Both the position numbers and the translations under genes were made by a program. 64,000 nt of DNA from positions 15,725 to 79,724 of the forward strand of contig JASLEG010000345.1 in the NCBI GenBank assembly GCA_030151225.1. The letters are read 5' to 3'. The DNA is from Burkholderia sp. (GTDB lineage: Bacteria; Pseudomonadota; Gammaproteobacteria; Burkholderiales; Burkholderiaceae). The notes beneath the pieces were generated by a model. The model was not told the origin of the DNA. It ran no database searches and worked only from the letters and a program-made list of their open reading frames with translations. Positions 1-8,967 of this stretch are shown here, piece by piece; the stretch's first letter is position 1, and each line of letters starts with the position of its first letter.

Positions 1-330
1 TTCATTGCGATGGCCGACAAGGCGAAGGTGCTGCGCCGGACGATCGACACGTATCTGGCCGGGGTGGGCGTCGAGGTCGAGGTGGCGCAGTGCGTCGACA
101 ACCCGGCGATGGTGATGTCGCTGATCGCCTCGCTGCGCGGCGTGACGCTGATTCCCGCCTACGTGCAGAACCTGATGCCGTGGTCGGTGGTGAGCCGGCC
201 GCTGGCCGGCAGGGCGCCCACGATCGAGCTGGTGGCGGCCTATGATGCCGCCAATGCCTCGCCGATCCTTGCGCGGTTTCTCTCGCGGCTCGATGAACTC
301 GTCGCCAGGGTCGGGCAGCGCGATGCCTGA
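1..330 (+). CDS. LysR-family transcriptional regulator, C-terminal part only
   Basis: The reading frame is open from base 1 and stops at 328-330, so the gene begins outside the window and its DNA-binding domain is not visible. The visible ~109 residues match the second half of the LysR effector-binding domain: a stretch on validity of a site (NPAMVMSLIASLRGVTLIPA), the typical hinge strand ending in an RPL motif (VVSRPLAG), and a final amphipathic helix (ILARFLSRLDELVAR). It converges on the chemotaxis pseudogene that ends 9 bases downstream. The effector and target genes cannot be inferred from this fragment. Confidence 0.8.
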   Translation, partial: FIAMADKAKVLRRTIDTYLAGVGVEVEVAQCVDNPAMVMSLIASLRGVTLIPAYVQNLMPWSVVSRPLAGRAPTIELVAAYDAANASPILARFLSRLDELVARVGQRDA

Positions 331-338
331 GCGCGGCC

Positions 339-1223
339 TCACCCCGCCAGCGCCGTCCTTCCCACCGCCGCCACCTGCCCCGTCGCGCGTGCAACCGGAT
401 CGGTCCTGAACCCGCTCACGATCTCGCGCAGCCGGTTGGTCTGATCCTCGAGCGACATCGCCGCGGCCGCTGCCTGCTCGACCAGCGCGGCGTTCTGCTG
501 CGTCACGCCGTCCATCTGCGAGATCGCCTGGTTCACCTGCTCGATGCCGCGGCTCTGCTCGTTCGAGGCTTCCGCGATCTCGCCCACGATGTCCATCATG
601 CGCACGATCGACTGGCTGATCTGCTCCATCGTGGCGCCGATCGGTTCCTTGATCTCCTTCGCGGCGGTGCTCGAGCGCTGTGCGAGCGACCGCACTTCCG
701 AGGCCACCACCGCGAAGCCGCGGCCGTTCTCGCCGGCGCGGGCCGCCTCGACGGCGGCGTGCAGCGCGAGGATGTTGGTCTGGAACGCGATGCCCTCGAT
801 CACCCGGCGATGTCGGCGATCTTCACGGCGCTGTCGCTGATGCCCGTCATGGTCTGCACCACCTCTTCCACGAGGTGGCTGCCGGCCAGCGTGACGTCGC
901 GCGCCGACTGCGGCAGCTTCATGTAGCCGTCGAGCGCCTGCCGCGCCATCGCGCCAAAGGCCTTTTCGTGATCGACGGTATCGCTGACGTTCCTGTCCGA
1001 CGAGGTGTCGAGCGCGCCGCGCAGCAGCGGTGCGCTCGCGCTGCAGGCTCAGTTCCGCCTCGCCGATGAAGTTGGCGCTGGGCAGCTTGTTCGTGTAGGT
1101 ATCCAGATTGACGTCGTTGCTGTCGGTCATGCCGGCGATGCCGAACAGGCCGACGGCGAGCAGCAGGATGGACAGCAGGCCGATCGTGGTTGCGAGGCGC
1201 GATTGGATGGAAAGACGCATCAC
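339..1223 (-). pseudogene. Methyl-accepting chemotaxis receptor, broken
   Basis: Remnant of an inner-membrane chemoreceptor that would have signalled through CheA/CheW. The start (MMRLSIQSRLATTIGLL) and the beginning of the periplasmic sensor are readable up to about residue 66. Frame is then lost near 1035, where about two bases are missing; the next frame reads periplasmic residues (DGYMKLPQSARD) that run directly into cytoplasmic ones (EEVVQTMTGISDSAVKIAD). A single missing G near 803 restores the first frame. The highly conserved signalling tip (FQTNILALHAAVEAARAGE) and the last methylation helix are intact. The second membrane helix, the HAMP domain and most of the sensor are absent, so about half of a normal ~520-residue receptor has been deleted. 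Non-functional as a receptor. Confidence 0.85.
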
Positions 1224-1589
1224 GGTATTCCCCGAAAGTGGAATCGATCAACCCGCGGATTGAAAACCGTTCTGCAGCGTCGTATCGACAGACGTGCCGC
1301 GCCGGTCAGAATGCGTCTCGAATCTGGTTATGGGCAAGTGGAAGCCAATGTAAGCGCGCTGTAGCGTTCCGGACTCGTATGAACTGCCGTTCGCAACATA
1401 ATTTATTGTTAAGCCAAGGGCTTTTACGCGGGGCGAAACTGGTTCCGGGACGGCGATTAACGCAATAAGAAACGGTGCGGGTCTGTTGGCCGGTATTCAG
1501 AAAACAATCCGCCTGCCGTTAATGCGATCTGGTGAACAGGCGACCTTGGCCGGATCGCCGTCCATTTCCGTCACGTCACGAATTCGAGC
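1224..1589. other. Intergenic region, no gene seen
   Basis: About 366 bases separate the chemoreceptor remnant from the next gene. No credible protein or RNA gene is visible. A short AT-rich patch near 1395-1420 (cataatttattgttaag) stands out from the GC-rich background and may be a promoter for either flanking gene, but no clear -35/-10 pair was identified. Confidence 0.4.
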
Positions 1590-2819
1590 ATGGGTTTTTT
1601 CGACCGCTTTCGCAAACGCGCGACCTCTCAACCGGAGTCGCTGGCCGATTATGCCGATCGCTTCATGGCTGCGCTGCGCGCGTCCGGCGACACGCGCGCA
1701 TGGCGATTCGAGCCGCGGTTTTCGCAGCTCGTGGAAGCCAGCCCCGACGACGGCGCGGTGCCGAGCACGATTCGTCTGCCGAATCTGTTCCGGGAGTTCG
1801 TGAGCACGGAACCGGAAGGCCGGGAAGCCTGCATGCAGCGGCATGTGGAGGCGACCCGGCCGGTCGCCCTGCCGGGCGATTTCGCCGAGGCGCGGCACAA
1901 GCTGCGGCCCGTGATCTGCAGCACGGCGGAGCGCGGCCTGCTCGCGCTGCGGTTGCATGGGGCGAGCGTCGGCCCCGAGCTTGCGCGCCGTCCGCTGAGC
2001 AACAGCCTCGAGATCGGGCTCGCCTACGACGGGGCCTTCAATTTCACGCAACTGGCCGAGGCGAGCCTCGCGAAATGGGGCGTCGGCTTCGATGCGGCAC
2101 TCGACGCGGCGCTCGACAATCTTCGTCAGGATTCGACCGGACCGTGGCTCGTGATGCCGAACGGCGTGTTCAAGTCCGCGTACGGCGATCATTTCGATCC
2201 TTCGCGGCTGCTGCTGGTCGACCTGCTGCACCGGCTGCCGCTCGACGGCGCACCGGTGGTGATGGCACCGAATCGCGGCGTGCTGCTGCTCACCGGCGAG
2301 CGCAACGAGCCCGGCCTGCAAACGCTCGTGGAGCTGGCCGAGGAGGCGCTCGACGAGCCGCGTCCGTTGCCGCCGCTGATGCTGCGCTGGTCCGGCACGG
2401 CCTGGGAAAAGTTCGTCCCCGACGCACTGGCGGCCGCCCTGCACAAGCTGCACCTGCGCGTCCTGACGGCCGATTATCGCGATCAGCAGGTCCTGCTTCG
2501 GGATCTGCTCGAGCGCGAGGGGCGCGACGTGTTCGTGGCCACGCACACCGTGGTGGAGCTCAAGGACGGCCGGCATCGCAGCATGTGCGTGTGGTCCGAG
2601 GGCGTGCACGCGCTGCTGCCCGATACGGACATCGTGGCGATCGATCGCGAGTCGACCTACGAGAAGGCCTTCGTGCCGCACTACGAATTCAGGCGCCGCT
2701 TCGCGGAGATCGCGACGCCCACCGGGCACGTGCCGATCCGCTACGAAGTCAGGCATTTTCCCGATCCGGAGGCGTTCGCGGAACTGATGGAAACCTACGG
2801 CGAGCTGCCGACGGCGTGA
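1590..2819 (+). CDS. Uncharacterised protein, possibly DUF1444 (YtpQ)-like
   Basis: A 409-residue soluble protein with no signal peptide and no membrane segment. It begins MGFFDRFRKRATSQ, a short basic-hydrophobic start seen in many stand-alone cytoplasmic proteins of unknown role. The middle (DFAEARHKLRPVICSTAER and later WLVMPNGVFKSAYGDHFDPS) resembles the arrangement in DUF1444/YtpQ-type proteins, but this family call is from memory of the pattern and is weak. No catalytic motif was recognised. Coding quality is good: the frame has normal residue composition and the antisense frame is Arg/His-rich. It stands alone, converging on the lipoprotein gene 45 bases downstream. Function unknown. 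Confidence 0.75.
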   Translation: MGFFDRFRKRATSQPESLADYADRFMAALRASGDTRAWRFEPRFSQLVEASPDDGAVPSTIRLPNLFREFVSTEPEGREACMQRHVEATRPVALPGDFAEARHKLRPVICSTAERGLLALRLHGASVGPELARRPLSNSLEIGLAYDGAFNFTQLAEASLAKWGVGFDAALDAALDNLRQDSTGPWLVMPNGVFKSAYGDHFDPSRLLLVDLLHRLPLDGAPVVMAPNRGVLLLTGERNEPGLQTLVELAEEALDEPRPLPPLMLRWSGTAWEKFVPDALAAALHKLHLRVLTADYRDQQVLLRDLLEREGRDVFVATHTVVELKDGRHRSMCVWSEGVHALLPDTDIVAIDRESTYEKAFVPHYEFRRRFAEIATPTGHVPIRYEVRHFPDPEAFAELMETYGELPTA

Positions 2820-2864
2820 GCGCGGTGAGGCGCGCGGCCGGTGGGCGACGCGCCTCGAGGCGGC

Positions 2865-3623
2865 TTATTCTGCGGCCGGTTTGTGCTGGGCGACGTCGAG
2901 CGCTTTGTCGAACACGGTGACCTGTTGCAGGGACGCTTCGTCGAGACCGCTGATCGCGTGCGGCAAATCTTTCACGAGCATGCTCATGGTGGCGTAGGAG
3001 TAAGGGTCCGAGAACGGCTGCCAGTACAGGCGTTGCCGCATCAGCGGCTCGTAGGTGGCCGTCTTGAACAGGGTGATCTCCCCGGTCACTGCCCGACTAT
3101 ACGAATAGAAAAGCCCCGGCGAGGTGTACGAAGGGGCGATCTTGAACGCGAGAATTGCGTCGCCGTCCGAATACACCGGTCCGCTCGCGCGCAGTGTCGA
3201 GTGGGAATCCCAATCGATCCTGGGCACCGACGGATCGGATGCGTCGACTTCCTTGACGATGTAGCCGTGGCTGCGCAGGACCGCCTCGATGCCATCGGTG
3301 AAGCGTCGATTCAGCTTCGTGTCGCCGAGTTTTTCCGTGACGAGATCATCGAAGGTCACGCGCTTCTTGCTGTTAGCAGCATTGATGCTGCCCGTCACGG
3401 CACCGGCGATGGCCGCACCCACGAGGCCGACGACGGGAATCGGAATGGGAGCCGACACCATGCTGCCGTAATACACGGCTTGCCCTGGATAGATGACTGT
3501 GATGGTGTGGATCGGTTTGAATCTGGCTTCGTCGACAACGGGTCGCGGCCCCGCCGCGCAACCCGACAGGGTCGCAGCGGCAGCGAGCGCGATGATGGAT
3601 AGGCGGTTCGAATATGAAAACAT
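2865..3623 (-). CDS. Putative outer-membrane lipoprotein with glycine-zipper segment
   Basis: A 252-residue predicted lipoprotein. The signal peptide ends in a lipobox (LSGC) with Cys22 as the lipidation site; the following residues (AAGPR) carry no Asp at +2, which favours the outer membrane by the usual Lol rule. Residues about 60-80 form a Gly/Ala-rich hydrophobic stretch (VVGLVGAAIAGAVTGSI) of the glycine-zipper kind, which can pack in or against membranes. The rest is mixed alpha/beta with no enzyme motif. It is a single gene between two unrelated transcription units. The function is not known; its form resembles other small uncharacterised Burkholderia lipoproteins. Confidence 0.75.
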   Translation of the reverse strand: MFSYSNRLSIIALAAAATLSGCAAGPRPVVDEARFKPIHTITVIYPGQAVYYGSMVSAPIPIPVVGLVGAAIAGAVTGSINAANSKKRVTFDDLVTEKLGDTKLNRRFTDGIEAVLRSHGYIVKEVDASDPSVPRIDWDSHSTLRASGPVYSDGDAILAFKIAPSYTSPGLFYSYSRAVTGEITLFKTATYEPLMRQRLYWQPFSDPYSYATMSMLVKDLPHAISGLDEASLQQVTVFDKALDVAQHKPAAE

Positions 3624-3736
3624 CGGATGGCCCCCGGAAAGGAGTTGTTGTTGTTGTCGGCCCGTGAGCGGACCGTACAGCGCTTAACGGAGCGTCCGGC
3701 GAATTCTTGAGTCGGCGTGGGGTGTCGTGGGCCGCC

Positions 3737-4567
3737 TCACCGGCACCACAGCACCGTCTTCACCCGATGCGGCTTCTCGCAGCCGCGCTTCGGCAACGGC
3801 AGCGGCATGCCCGGCTTCCACACCCCCAGGCGCTGCTCGATGTTCGGCATTTCCGCGTCGATCACGGCGAGCGGATTGCCGTCGTTGTAGCGCGTCGCGC
3901 TGCGGTAGCGCAGCACTTCGCGGAAGTCGCCGCCCGCCGCCATGCGGTTGACCGTCACCCAGTACGCGAACGGCGCGTCGGAGGTCGGTTCGGCGGTCAC
4001 GATGTCGCCGCGCAGCGGCCCGTCCGACATGAAGCGCAAATCCTGATTGTTGTTGTTGCCCGTGACGCGCGAATACGCGAGCACGAAGCCGTCGTGCGCG
4101 CGATCGTAGGCATACACCTGCGTGCCGACCAACTGATCGCCGTCGCCGGTGTGGAGGCTGCCGAGCGAGAGCAGGAGCAGCGGGCGATCGTCCTGCGTGC
4201 GCACCACGTCGGCCCCGAACACGTAATGCGGCTCGGACAGGAAGTCGTCCTTGCCCGGCTCCCGACGCAGGGCGGCTTTCGCGTCGGGCAGGCAGGTCTT
4301 GCCGGCATCGGGCGTGAGGCACGGCGTCACCGCGCCCGGCGCGTCGCCCGACACCGACTGCGGGTCCGGCACCGCCGGCCCCTGCGTGGCGATGAACCGC
4401 CACGGCGCGTGCGTGCCGAACGGCTTGGCCAGATCGACCGACGCGATCGTGTGCGGCGCCGTGGCGGGCGCGGCAGGCGTGGCGGCGAAGCCGGCCACCG
4501 GCGCGGCCAGGGCGATCGCGGCCAGCGCGATCAAGGAGAGGGCGGTGGCGATTGCGTGTTTCTTCAT
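3737..4567 (-). CDS. Secreted protein of unknown function
   Basis: A 276-residue protein with a clear Sec signal peptide (MKKHAIATALSLIALAAIAL, cleavage probably near AGFAA), so it is periplasmic or exported. The mature part has two Cys pairs (PCLTPDAGKTC near residue 85 and GCEKPHRVKTVLWC at the extreme end) that could form disulfides. No family was recognised. It is the downstream member of a likely two-gene leftward unit: the gene ending at 4617 lies only 49 bases upstream in the same direction. Confidence 0.7.
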   Translation of the reverse strand: MKKHAIATALSLIALAAIALAAPVAGFAATPAAPATAPHTIASVDLAKPFGTHAPWRFIATQGPAVPDPQSVSGDAPGAVTPCLTPDAGKTCLPDAKAALRREPGKDDFLSEPHYVFGADVVRTQDDRPLLLLSLGSLHTGDGDQLVGTQVYAYDRAHDGFVLAYSRVTGNNNNQDLRFMSDGPLRGDIVTAEPTSDAPFAYWVTVNRMAAGGDFREVLRYRSATRYNDGNPLAVIDAEMPNIEQRLGVWKPGMPLPLPKRGCEKPHRVKTVLWCR

Positions 4568-4616
4568 GAAGCGTGATGTCGTGGAAAGGACAGGGGGGCG
4601 AGCGGCGCGTGCGGAC

Positions 4617-5000
4617 TCAGCCGCCGTGCGCGGCCACCCAGCGGTTGAACGGGGCCTGCGAATCGGCGCGGTGCATGTCGTCGGGATGCGCCACGATCTC
4701 GCGGCCGGTCTGCGCGAACACGCACAGCCGCCCCGGCACCTCGGGCCGCTCGTGGCCGAACCCGTGCTTGAGGTTGACGTTGCCCTCGGCGCGAAAGCCG
4801 ATGTCGGTGCCGCCGGGGCGGCCGTCGTCGGTCCAGCCGGCCTTCATCCCGGCCTCCGGAAACAGCATGCCGATCCGGCCGTGGCGCGTGTCGACGAAGC
4901 AGCCGTTTGCGTCGATCCAGCTAAACAGGCGGCTGAAACAGGCCGGCAGATGCATGCCGGGCAGCCGGGTGCGGGCAATCTGTTGTTCGAGCGGCGACAT
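4617..5000 (-). CDS. Small protein of unknown function
   Basis: A 127-residue soluble protein without signal peptide. It contains an aromatic/Gly-rich central part (RIGMLFPEAGMKAGWTDDG) and ends FNRWVAAHGG. No known domain was recognised. It faces away from the biosynthetic-type cluster that begins at about 5120 and shares with it the AT-richer intergenic patch at 5040-5115, which probably holds divergent promoters. It may be co-transcribed with the secreted protein gene to its left. Confidence 0.55.
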   Translation of the reverse strand: MSPLEQQIARTRLPGMHLPACFSRLFSWIDANGCFVDTRHGRIGMLFPEAGMKAGWTDDGRPGGTDIGFRAEGNVNLKHGFGHERPEVPGRLCVFAQTGREIVAHPDDMHRADSQAPFNRWVAAHGG

Positions 5001-5119
5001 GATCGTGACGAGCCTGTGTTTTTCGAGGGCGCGGCGTGGTACGGCACGCCACCGCGATTATTTAAAGCGTGGTCATGGTATTGGATCTTCGGGTAAATTA
5101 CCGTCTCATTTGTTCCTTA

Positions 5120-5932
5120 ATGCGTCATGCGATGTCTCGTGCGACGAATGCCGATTCCCGACCGCCCGGAGCCGCCGTCCCGATGCAGGATTCTTCCGCC
5201 GCCCTCGACCTGTCCGGCCTGGCCGCGAGCCTGTACGCGCAGGGCACGGAAGAGGCCATCCTGGCGCGACTGATGGCCTGCATCGAGCCGGCAAACCGCT
5301 TCTGCGTGGACATCGGCGCGAGCGACGGGCTGCGCAACAGCAACACCGCGCTGCTGCTGCGCGAGCAGGGCTGGAGCGGCCTGCTCGTGGAAGGCAGCCG
5401 CTACCGCTTCGACAAGCTCGCCGCGAATTATGCCGGCGCGCGCCAGGTGCGCCTCGTGCACGACCGGGTGCGGCCCGACACGGTGGATGCGTTGATCGCC
5501 GAGGCCGGCGCGCCGGCCGATTTCGACCTGCTGTCGATCGACATCGACGGCAACGATTACTGGGTCTGGCGCGGCCTGCAGGCATTCCGCCCGCGCATCG
5601 TGGCGATCGAATACAACCCGTACTACGCGCCGCCCGAGCGCTGGGTGATGTGCTTCAACGCCGATCACGAATGGGATGGCTCCACCTATTACGGCGCGAG
5701 CCTCGAATCGCTGGCGCGGCTCGGCCGCGGCAAGGGCTACGAACTCGTGTGCTGCGACGACATGGGCAACAACGCCTTCTTCGTGCGCGAGGATCTGTAC
5801 CCGCGGCTCGGCATCGCCGGCAACGCGCCCTCGGTGCTGTTCCGCCCGGCCATGTACAAGCTGCGCTACGTCGGCCACAACACCTTCCTGAGCGGTCATC
5901 CGTATCGCTACGGACCCGCCGAGGCGATCTGA
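5120..5932 (+). CDS. FkbM-type SAM-dependent methyltransferase
   Basis: About 270 residues. The SAM-binding glycine motif VDIGASDG lies at residues 63-70, followed by the second acidic strand (GLLVEGSRYRF) and the motif LLSIDIDGNDYWVWRGL, the hallmark of FkbM-like O-methyltransferases (in this family usually the LLxIDVEG site). It would methylate a hydroxyl on a sugar or small molecule. The start is uncertain: ATGs at 5069, 5120, 5132 and 5183 are all in frame and none has a strong ribosome-binding site; 5069 falls within the AT-rich promoter-like patch and is least likely. It is the first gene of a tightly coupled operon; its stop codon overlaps the next start (TGATG). Confidence 0.8.
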   Translation: MRHAMSRATNADSRPPGAAVPMQDSSAALDLSGLAASLYAQGTEEAILARLMACIEPANRFCVDIGASDGLRNSNTALLLREQGWSGLLVEGSRYRFDKLAANYAGARQVRLVHDRVRPDTVDALIAEAGAPADFDLLSIDIDGNDYWVWRGLQAFRPRIVAIEYNPYYAPPERWVMCFNADHEWDGSTYYGASLESLARLGRGKGYELVCCDDMGNNAFFVREDLYPRLGIAGNAPSVLFRPAMYKLRYVGHNTFLSGHPYRYGPAEAI

Positions 5933-7005
5933 TGGACGTCCCCGTCGCGCTCTTCGACACGATCCGCGAGGCCTACGCGCTGGCTCCGGGCGGCGAGCCG
6001 CGCCGCATCAGCGAACGCGTGTGGCACCTGCCCGCCGCGGGCGGCGCGGGCACCGCCGGCGGCGTGGCCGTGAAGTTCTATGCCGACGAGCACGGCGCGC
6101 GCGCGGCGAAGGAAGCCTCGATCCTCGCGCATCTCGAGCATCATGGCGACGCGCGCTTTCGGGTGCAGGCGCTGCTGCGCACCTGCGCGGGCAAGCCGCT
6201 CTGGCACAGCGACGGCGCGGACGGCGACAGCGAGGGCGACGACGGCCTGCACGCGATGGTCACGCACTGGGAAGCGGGGCGCTTGCGCACCTACGACACC
6301 TTCGCGCCGCCCGAATGGGACGCGCTCGGCGCGAGCCTGGCCGCGCTGCACCTGAGCCTCGAGCAGCGGCCGCTGTCGTCGTATTCGCCGTTCGACACGA
6401 TCCGCGCGCGGCTCTGTGCGGTCGATGCGGACACCGTGCGCTTCGGCCTGCTCGACGCGCTGCGCGCCGGCGATCGGCTCGCGGCCGGCGGCGGCCCCGA
6501 CCCGGCGAAGCTGCGCGCCTACGTGGATCTCGCGCTGCGCCTGATCGACCTGCACTACCCGGGCAGCATCGAGGATTTTCCCGAGGACGACGCGCAGCAT
6601 CCGATCCACAACGACTACAACCAGTTCAACTACCTGTTCGCCGATACGCTGCCGCCCGTGATCCTCGACTGGGAGGCCTCGATCGGCGCGCCGCGTGAAT
6701 ACGAGCTGGTGCGGTGCCTGAACCACCTGCCGCTCGAGGCGCCCGAACTCGCTCAGGCCTTCGTGCACAGCTATCTGCGGGTGCGGCCGGTGAATCCGGC
6801 GTATCTGGCGTGGGCCGTCGATGCGGCCTGCCTGCAGCACGCGCTGAAGCTGTGGGTGGTGCGCGGCTGGCTGGCCGATCCGGCGCGCTTCGGCGCGCAC
6901 CTGGACGGCGCGGTGCGGATGTCGACGATGATGCTCGGCGCGCGCTGCCGGCTGGTCGATTTCCTGTATCGCTGTGCCGAGCAGCCCGTGCAGGCGGTGC
7001 GCTGA
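5932..7005 (+). CDS. Aminoglycoside-phosphotransferase-fold kinase (first copy)
   Basis: A 357-residue small-molecule kinase of the APH/choline-kinase fold. The N-lobe has the ATP-lysine strand (GGVAVKFYADEHG). The catalytic loop HNDYNQFNYLF has the base Asp228 and metal-binding Asn, and the metal aspartate is in VILDWEA (D246). It would transfer phosphate from ATP to a hydroxyl of the pathway intermediate, or inactivate the product as self-protection. The true start is the ATG at 5932, overlapping the previous stop; the frame stays open upstream but that part is a shadow of the methyltransferase gene. The radical SAM gene starts two bases after its stop. A second, divergent member of the same fold lies at 10850-11818. 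Confidence 0.8.
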   Translation: MDVPVALFDTIREAYALAPGGEPRRISERVWHLPAAGGAGTAGGVAVKFYADEHGARAAKEASILAHLEHHGDARFRVQALLRTCAGKPLWHSDGADGDSEGDDGLHAMVTHWEAGRLRTYDTFAPPEWDALGASLAALHLSLEQRPLSSYSPFDTIRARLCAVDADTVRFGLLDALRAGDRLAAGGGPDPAKLRAYVDLALRLIDLHYPGSIEDFPEDDAQHPIHNDYNQFNYLFADTLPPVILDWEASIGAPREYELVRCLNHLPLEAPELAQAFVHSYLRVRPVNPAYLAWAVDAACLQHALKLWVVRGWLADPARFGAHLDGAVRMSTMMLGARCRLVDFLYRCAEQPVQAVR

Positions 7006-7006
7006 G

Positions 7007-7876
7007 ATGAGCGTCGATCCGAAGCCGGGGCACGCGCCGTCCGCTGCCCGCCAGCACGTGTTTCCGCCGCCGATGGACCGCCATTACCGCGTCGAGGGCG
7101 GGCGCGTGCAGACGCGCTCGCTCGAGGCGCACGTCGTCGATCACTGCAACCTGACCTGCGCCGAATGCTGCTCGCTGTCACCACTGCTGCCCGAGTGGTA
7201 CGCGAGCCCCGAATCGGTCGAGCACGACCTGCGGATGGCCGCCAGGGTGCTGCAGCCGCGCGTGTTCAAGATCGTGGGCGGCGAGCCGCTGCTGCACCCG
7301 GCGCTGGTCGAGCTGATCGAGCGCGTGCGCGGCACCGGCATCGCGCCGGTGATCTCCGTGACCACCAACGGCATCAGGCTCGGCGAGATGTGCGACGCGT
7401 TCTGGCGCGCCGTGGATGCGCTGACGATCTCGCGCTACCCGAAGCCGCCGCTGTCGGCCGACCTGATCGCGCACGTCGAGCGGCAGGCGGCGCGCTTCGA
7501 CGTGCAGCTGAACTGGAAGGTGCAGGACGTGTTCACCACGATGAACCGCGCGCAGCCGGCCGATCATGAGGAAGCGCGGCGCATCTATCAGGACTGCTGG
7601 ATACGCGAGCGCTGCCACATGATTCGCGACGGCATGTTCTACACCTGCACGCGGCCCGCGCATTTCCACACGCTGTACGCCGGCGCGCGCGATTTCCACG
7701 CCGACGGCCTGCCGCTGCGCGACGACGCGAGCCTGCTCGACGCGCTGCTGGCCTACCTCAATCGCGAAGCCCCGCTCGACGCCTGCCTCGAATGCCGGGG
7801 CGGCAGTGCGCCGGTGGCCCCGCACCGCATCCTCAAACGCATCGAGGTGGATACCCTGAAGGCGAGTTATCGATGA
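7007..7876 (+). CDS. Radical SAM enzyme
   Basis: A 289-residue protein with the radical SAM cluster motif CNLTCAEC: Cys47, Cys51 and Cys54 (CX3CX2C) for a 4Fe-4S cluster that cleaves S-adenosylmethionine. The SAM-contact motif GGEPLLHP follows at about residue 90. Further cysteines in the C-terminal third (DCWIRERC, YTCTRP and CLECRGG) suggest an auxiliary iron-sulfur cluster of the SPASM/twitch kind. The substrate is unknown; neighbours point to a sugar or small glycoside rather than a peptide, because no precursor peptide gene is visible. Its end overlaps the next start (ATGA), so the two are translationally coupled. Confidence 0.85.
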   Translation: MSVDPKPGHAPSAARQHVFPPPMDRHYRVEGGRVQTRSLEAHVVDHCNLTCAECCSLSPLLPEWYASPESVEHDLRMAARVLQPRVFKIVGGEPLLHPALVELIERVRGTGIAPVISVTTNGIRLGEMCDAFWRAVDALTISRYPKPPLSADLIAHVERQAARFDVQLNWKVQDVFTTMNRAQPADHEEARRIYQDCWIRERCHMIRDGMFYTCTRPAHFHTLYAGARDFHADGLPLRDDASLLDALLAYLNREAPLDACLECRGGSAPVAPHRILKRIEVDTLKASYR

Positions 7877-8967
7877 AGGCCGGCACCCGCGACCCGTTCG
7901 GCTTCGAGCGGCTGCACTATCACCGGGCCAGCGGCGCTTGCGCCGGCAGCATCGCGCAGACGCTGCACGCGGCCGGCCTGACCAGCACGCCGGCCGCGCC
8001 CGACGCGGCCGCCATCGCCGGTTATCTGGGCGGGCAGCGCCTGAGCGGCCGCACCGTGCTGCGCGACGTGCAGGCCGTGCCGCCCGGTCATGCCCTGCAG
8101 CGCACGCCGCACGGCCTCGAGGTCCGGCCGGTGCCCGACGCTTCGCGTGCCGCCGAGCTCGACGCGGTGCTGCTCGCCTCGCTGCAACGCGCGCTCGCGA
8201 GCGGCAGGCGCGTGGCGCTGGCGCTGAGCGGCGGGCTCGATTCGGCGCTGCTGCTCGCGCTGCTGCGCGAGCTCGGCGCGCATCGGCAGGTCACCTCCTA
8301 CATCCTCGCCACCGACATGCCCGATTACTGCGAGCTCGATGCCGCGCGCGAATTCGGCGAACGGATGCAGGCGGACCTGAAGATCGTGCGCTTCGGCGAG
8401 GCCGACTTCGTGGCCGCGCTGCCGCGCACGACGGTGGCGGTGGAAGAGCCGATGTTCAACCTGCATCCGGTGGCCAAGCGGCTGCTGGCCGAGGCGATGG
8501 CCGCCGACGGCATCGAGCTGGCGATCACCGGCGACGGCGCGGACCAGGTGCTGCGCCGCGATCGTTCGGCCAACTATCTGCCGCTGTGCCACGCGCTGTT
8601 CGATGCGGCCGCGGTGGAACTGCATCCGCCCTTCGTCGATGCCGACGTGGTGGCGCATCTGTGCAGCCTCGAGCCCGATCCGGACAAGCATTGCCTGCGC
8701 GCGCTCGGCGCGCGCCTGAACCTGCCCGAGCGGCTGGTGCGCGGCCCGAAGCGCGGCCGCCTCGCCCCGGCGATGGACCTCGGCGCGTGGCTCGACCGCG
8801 CGCGCGTGCCGAAGCTGGCCGCGGCGCTGGGCCTGCCCGCGCCCACCCTCGAGGCCGATACCGAGCGCGTGCTGTGGACCACGCTCGCGCTGACGCTCGA
8901 CCATTTCGACGCGGCGCCCGACGCCGCGACTCGCGCCCGAGAGGCGCCCGACATCCGCCATCCATGA
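7873..8967 (+). CDS. Asparagine-synthetase-like ATP-dependent ligase lacking the glutaminase nucleophile
   Basis: A 364-residue protein of the asparagine synthetase B superfamily. The pyrophosphate loop ALSGGLDSALLLAL (SGGLDS at 119-124) and the downstream motif ITGDGADQVL mark the AMP-forming synthetase domain. Before it stand only ~110 residues of the N-terminal glutaminase-type domain (its tail, VLRDVQAVPPGHAL, is recognisable); the usual start Met-Cys nucleophile is absent. It therefore cannot use glutamine by the canonical route, and may use free amines or ring-close a substrate as beta-lactam synthetases and lasso cyclases do. The start at 7873 overlaps the previous stop (ATGA), and its own stop overlaps the glycosyltransferase start in the same way. 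Confidence 0.8.
   Translation: MKAGTRDPFGFERLHYHRASGACAGSIAQTLHAAGLTSTPAAPDAAAIAGYLGGQRLSGRTVLRDVQAVPPGHALQRTPHGLEVRPVPDASRAAELDAVLLASLQRALASGRRVALALSGGLDSALLLALLRELGAHRQVTSYILATDMPDYCELDAAREFGERMQADLKIVRFGEADFVAALPRTTVAVEEPMFNLHPVAKRLLAEAMAADGIELAITGDGADQVLRRDRSANYLPLCHALFDAAAVELHPPFVDADVVAHLCSLEPDPDKHCLRALGARLNLPERLVRGPKRGRLAPAMDLGAWLDRARVPKLAAALGLPAPTLEADTERVLWTTLALTLDHFDAAPDAATRAREAPDIRHP

Noticed and set aside
919..1251. Separate small gene opposite 919-1251
   Set aside because: It is another frame of the broken chemoreceptor; its composition is that of an out-of-frame reading.
4573..5931. Long open frame running into the first kinase gene, adding 453 codons at its N-terminus
   Set aside because: The added part is Arg/Pro/His-rich, lies over the methyltransferase gene in another frame and has no homology; the ATG at 5932 with stop/start overlap is the better start.
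7007..8967. Radical SAM and AsnB-like genes read as a RiPP or lasso-peptide cluster
   Set aside because: No small precursor gene, no leader peptidase or RRE-type protein was seen; neighbours are sugar-type enzymes.
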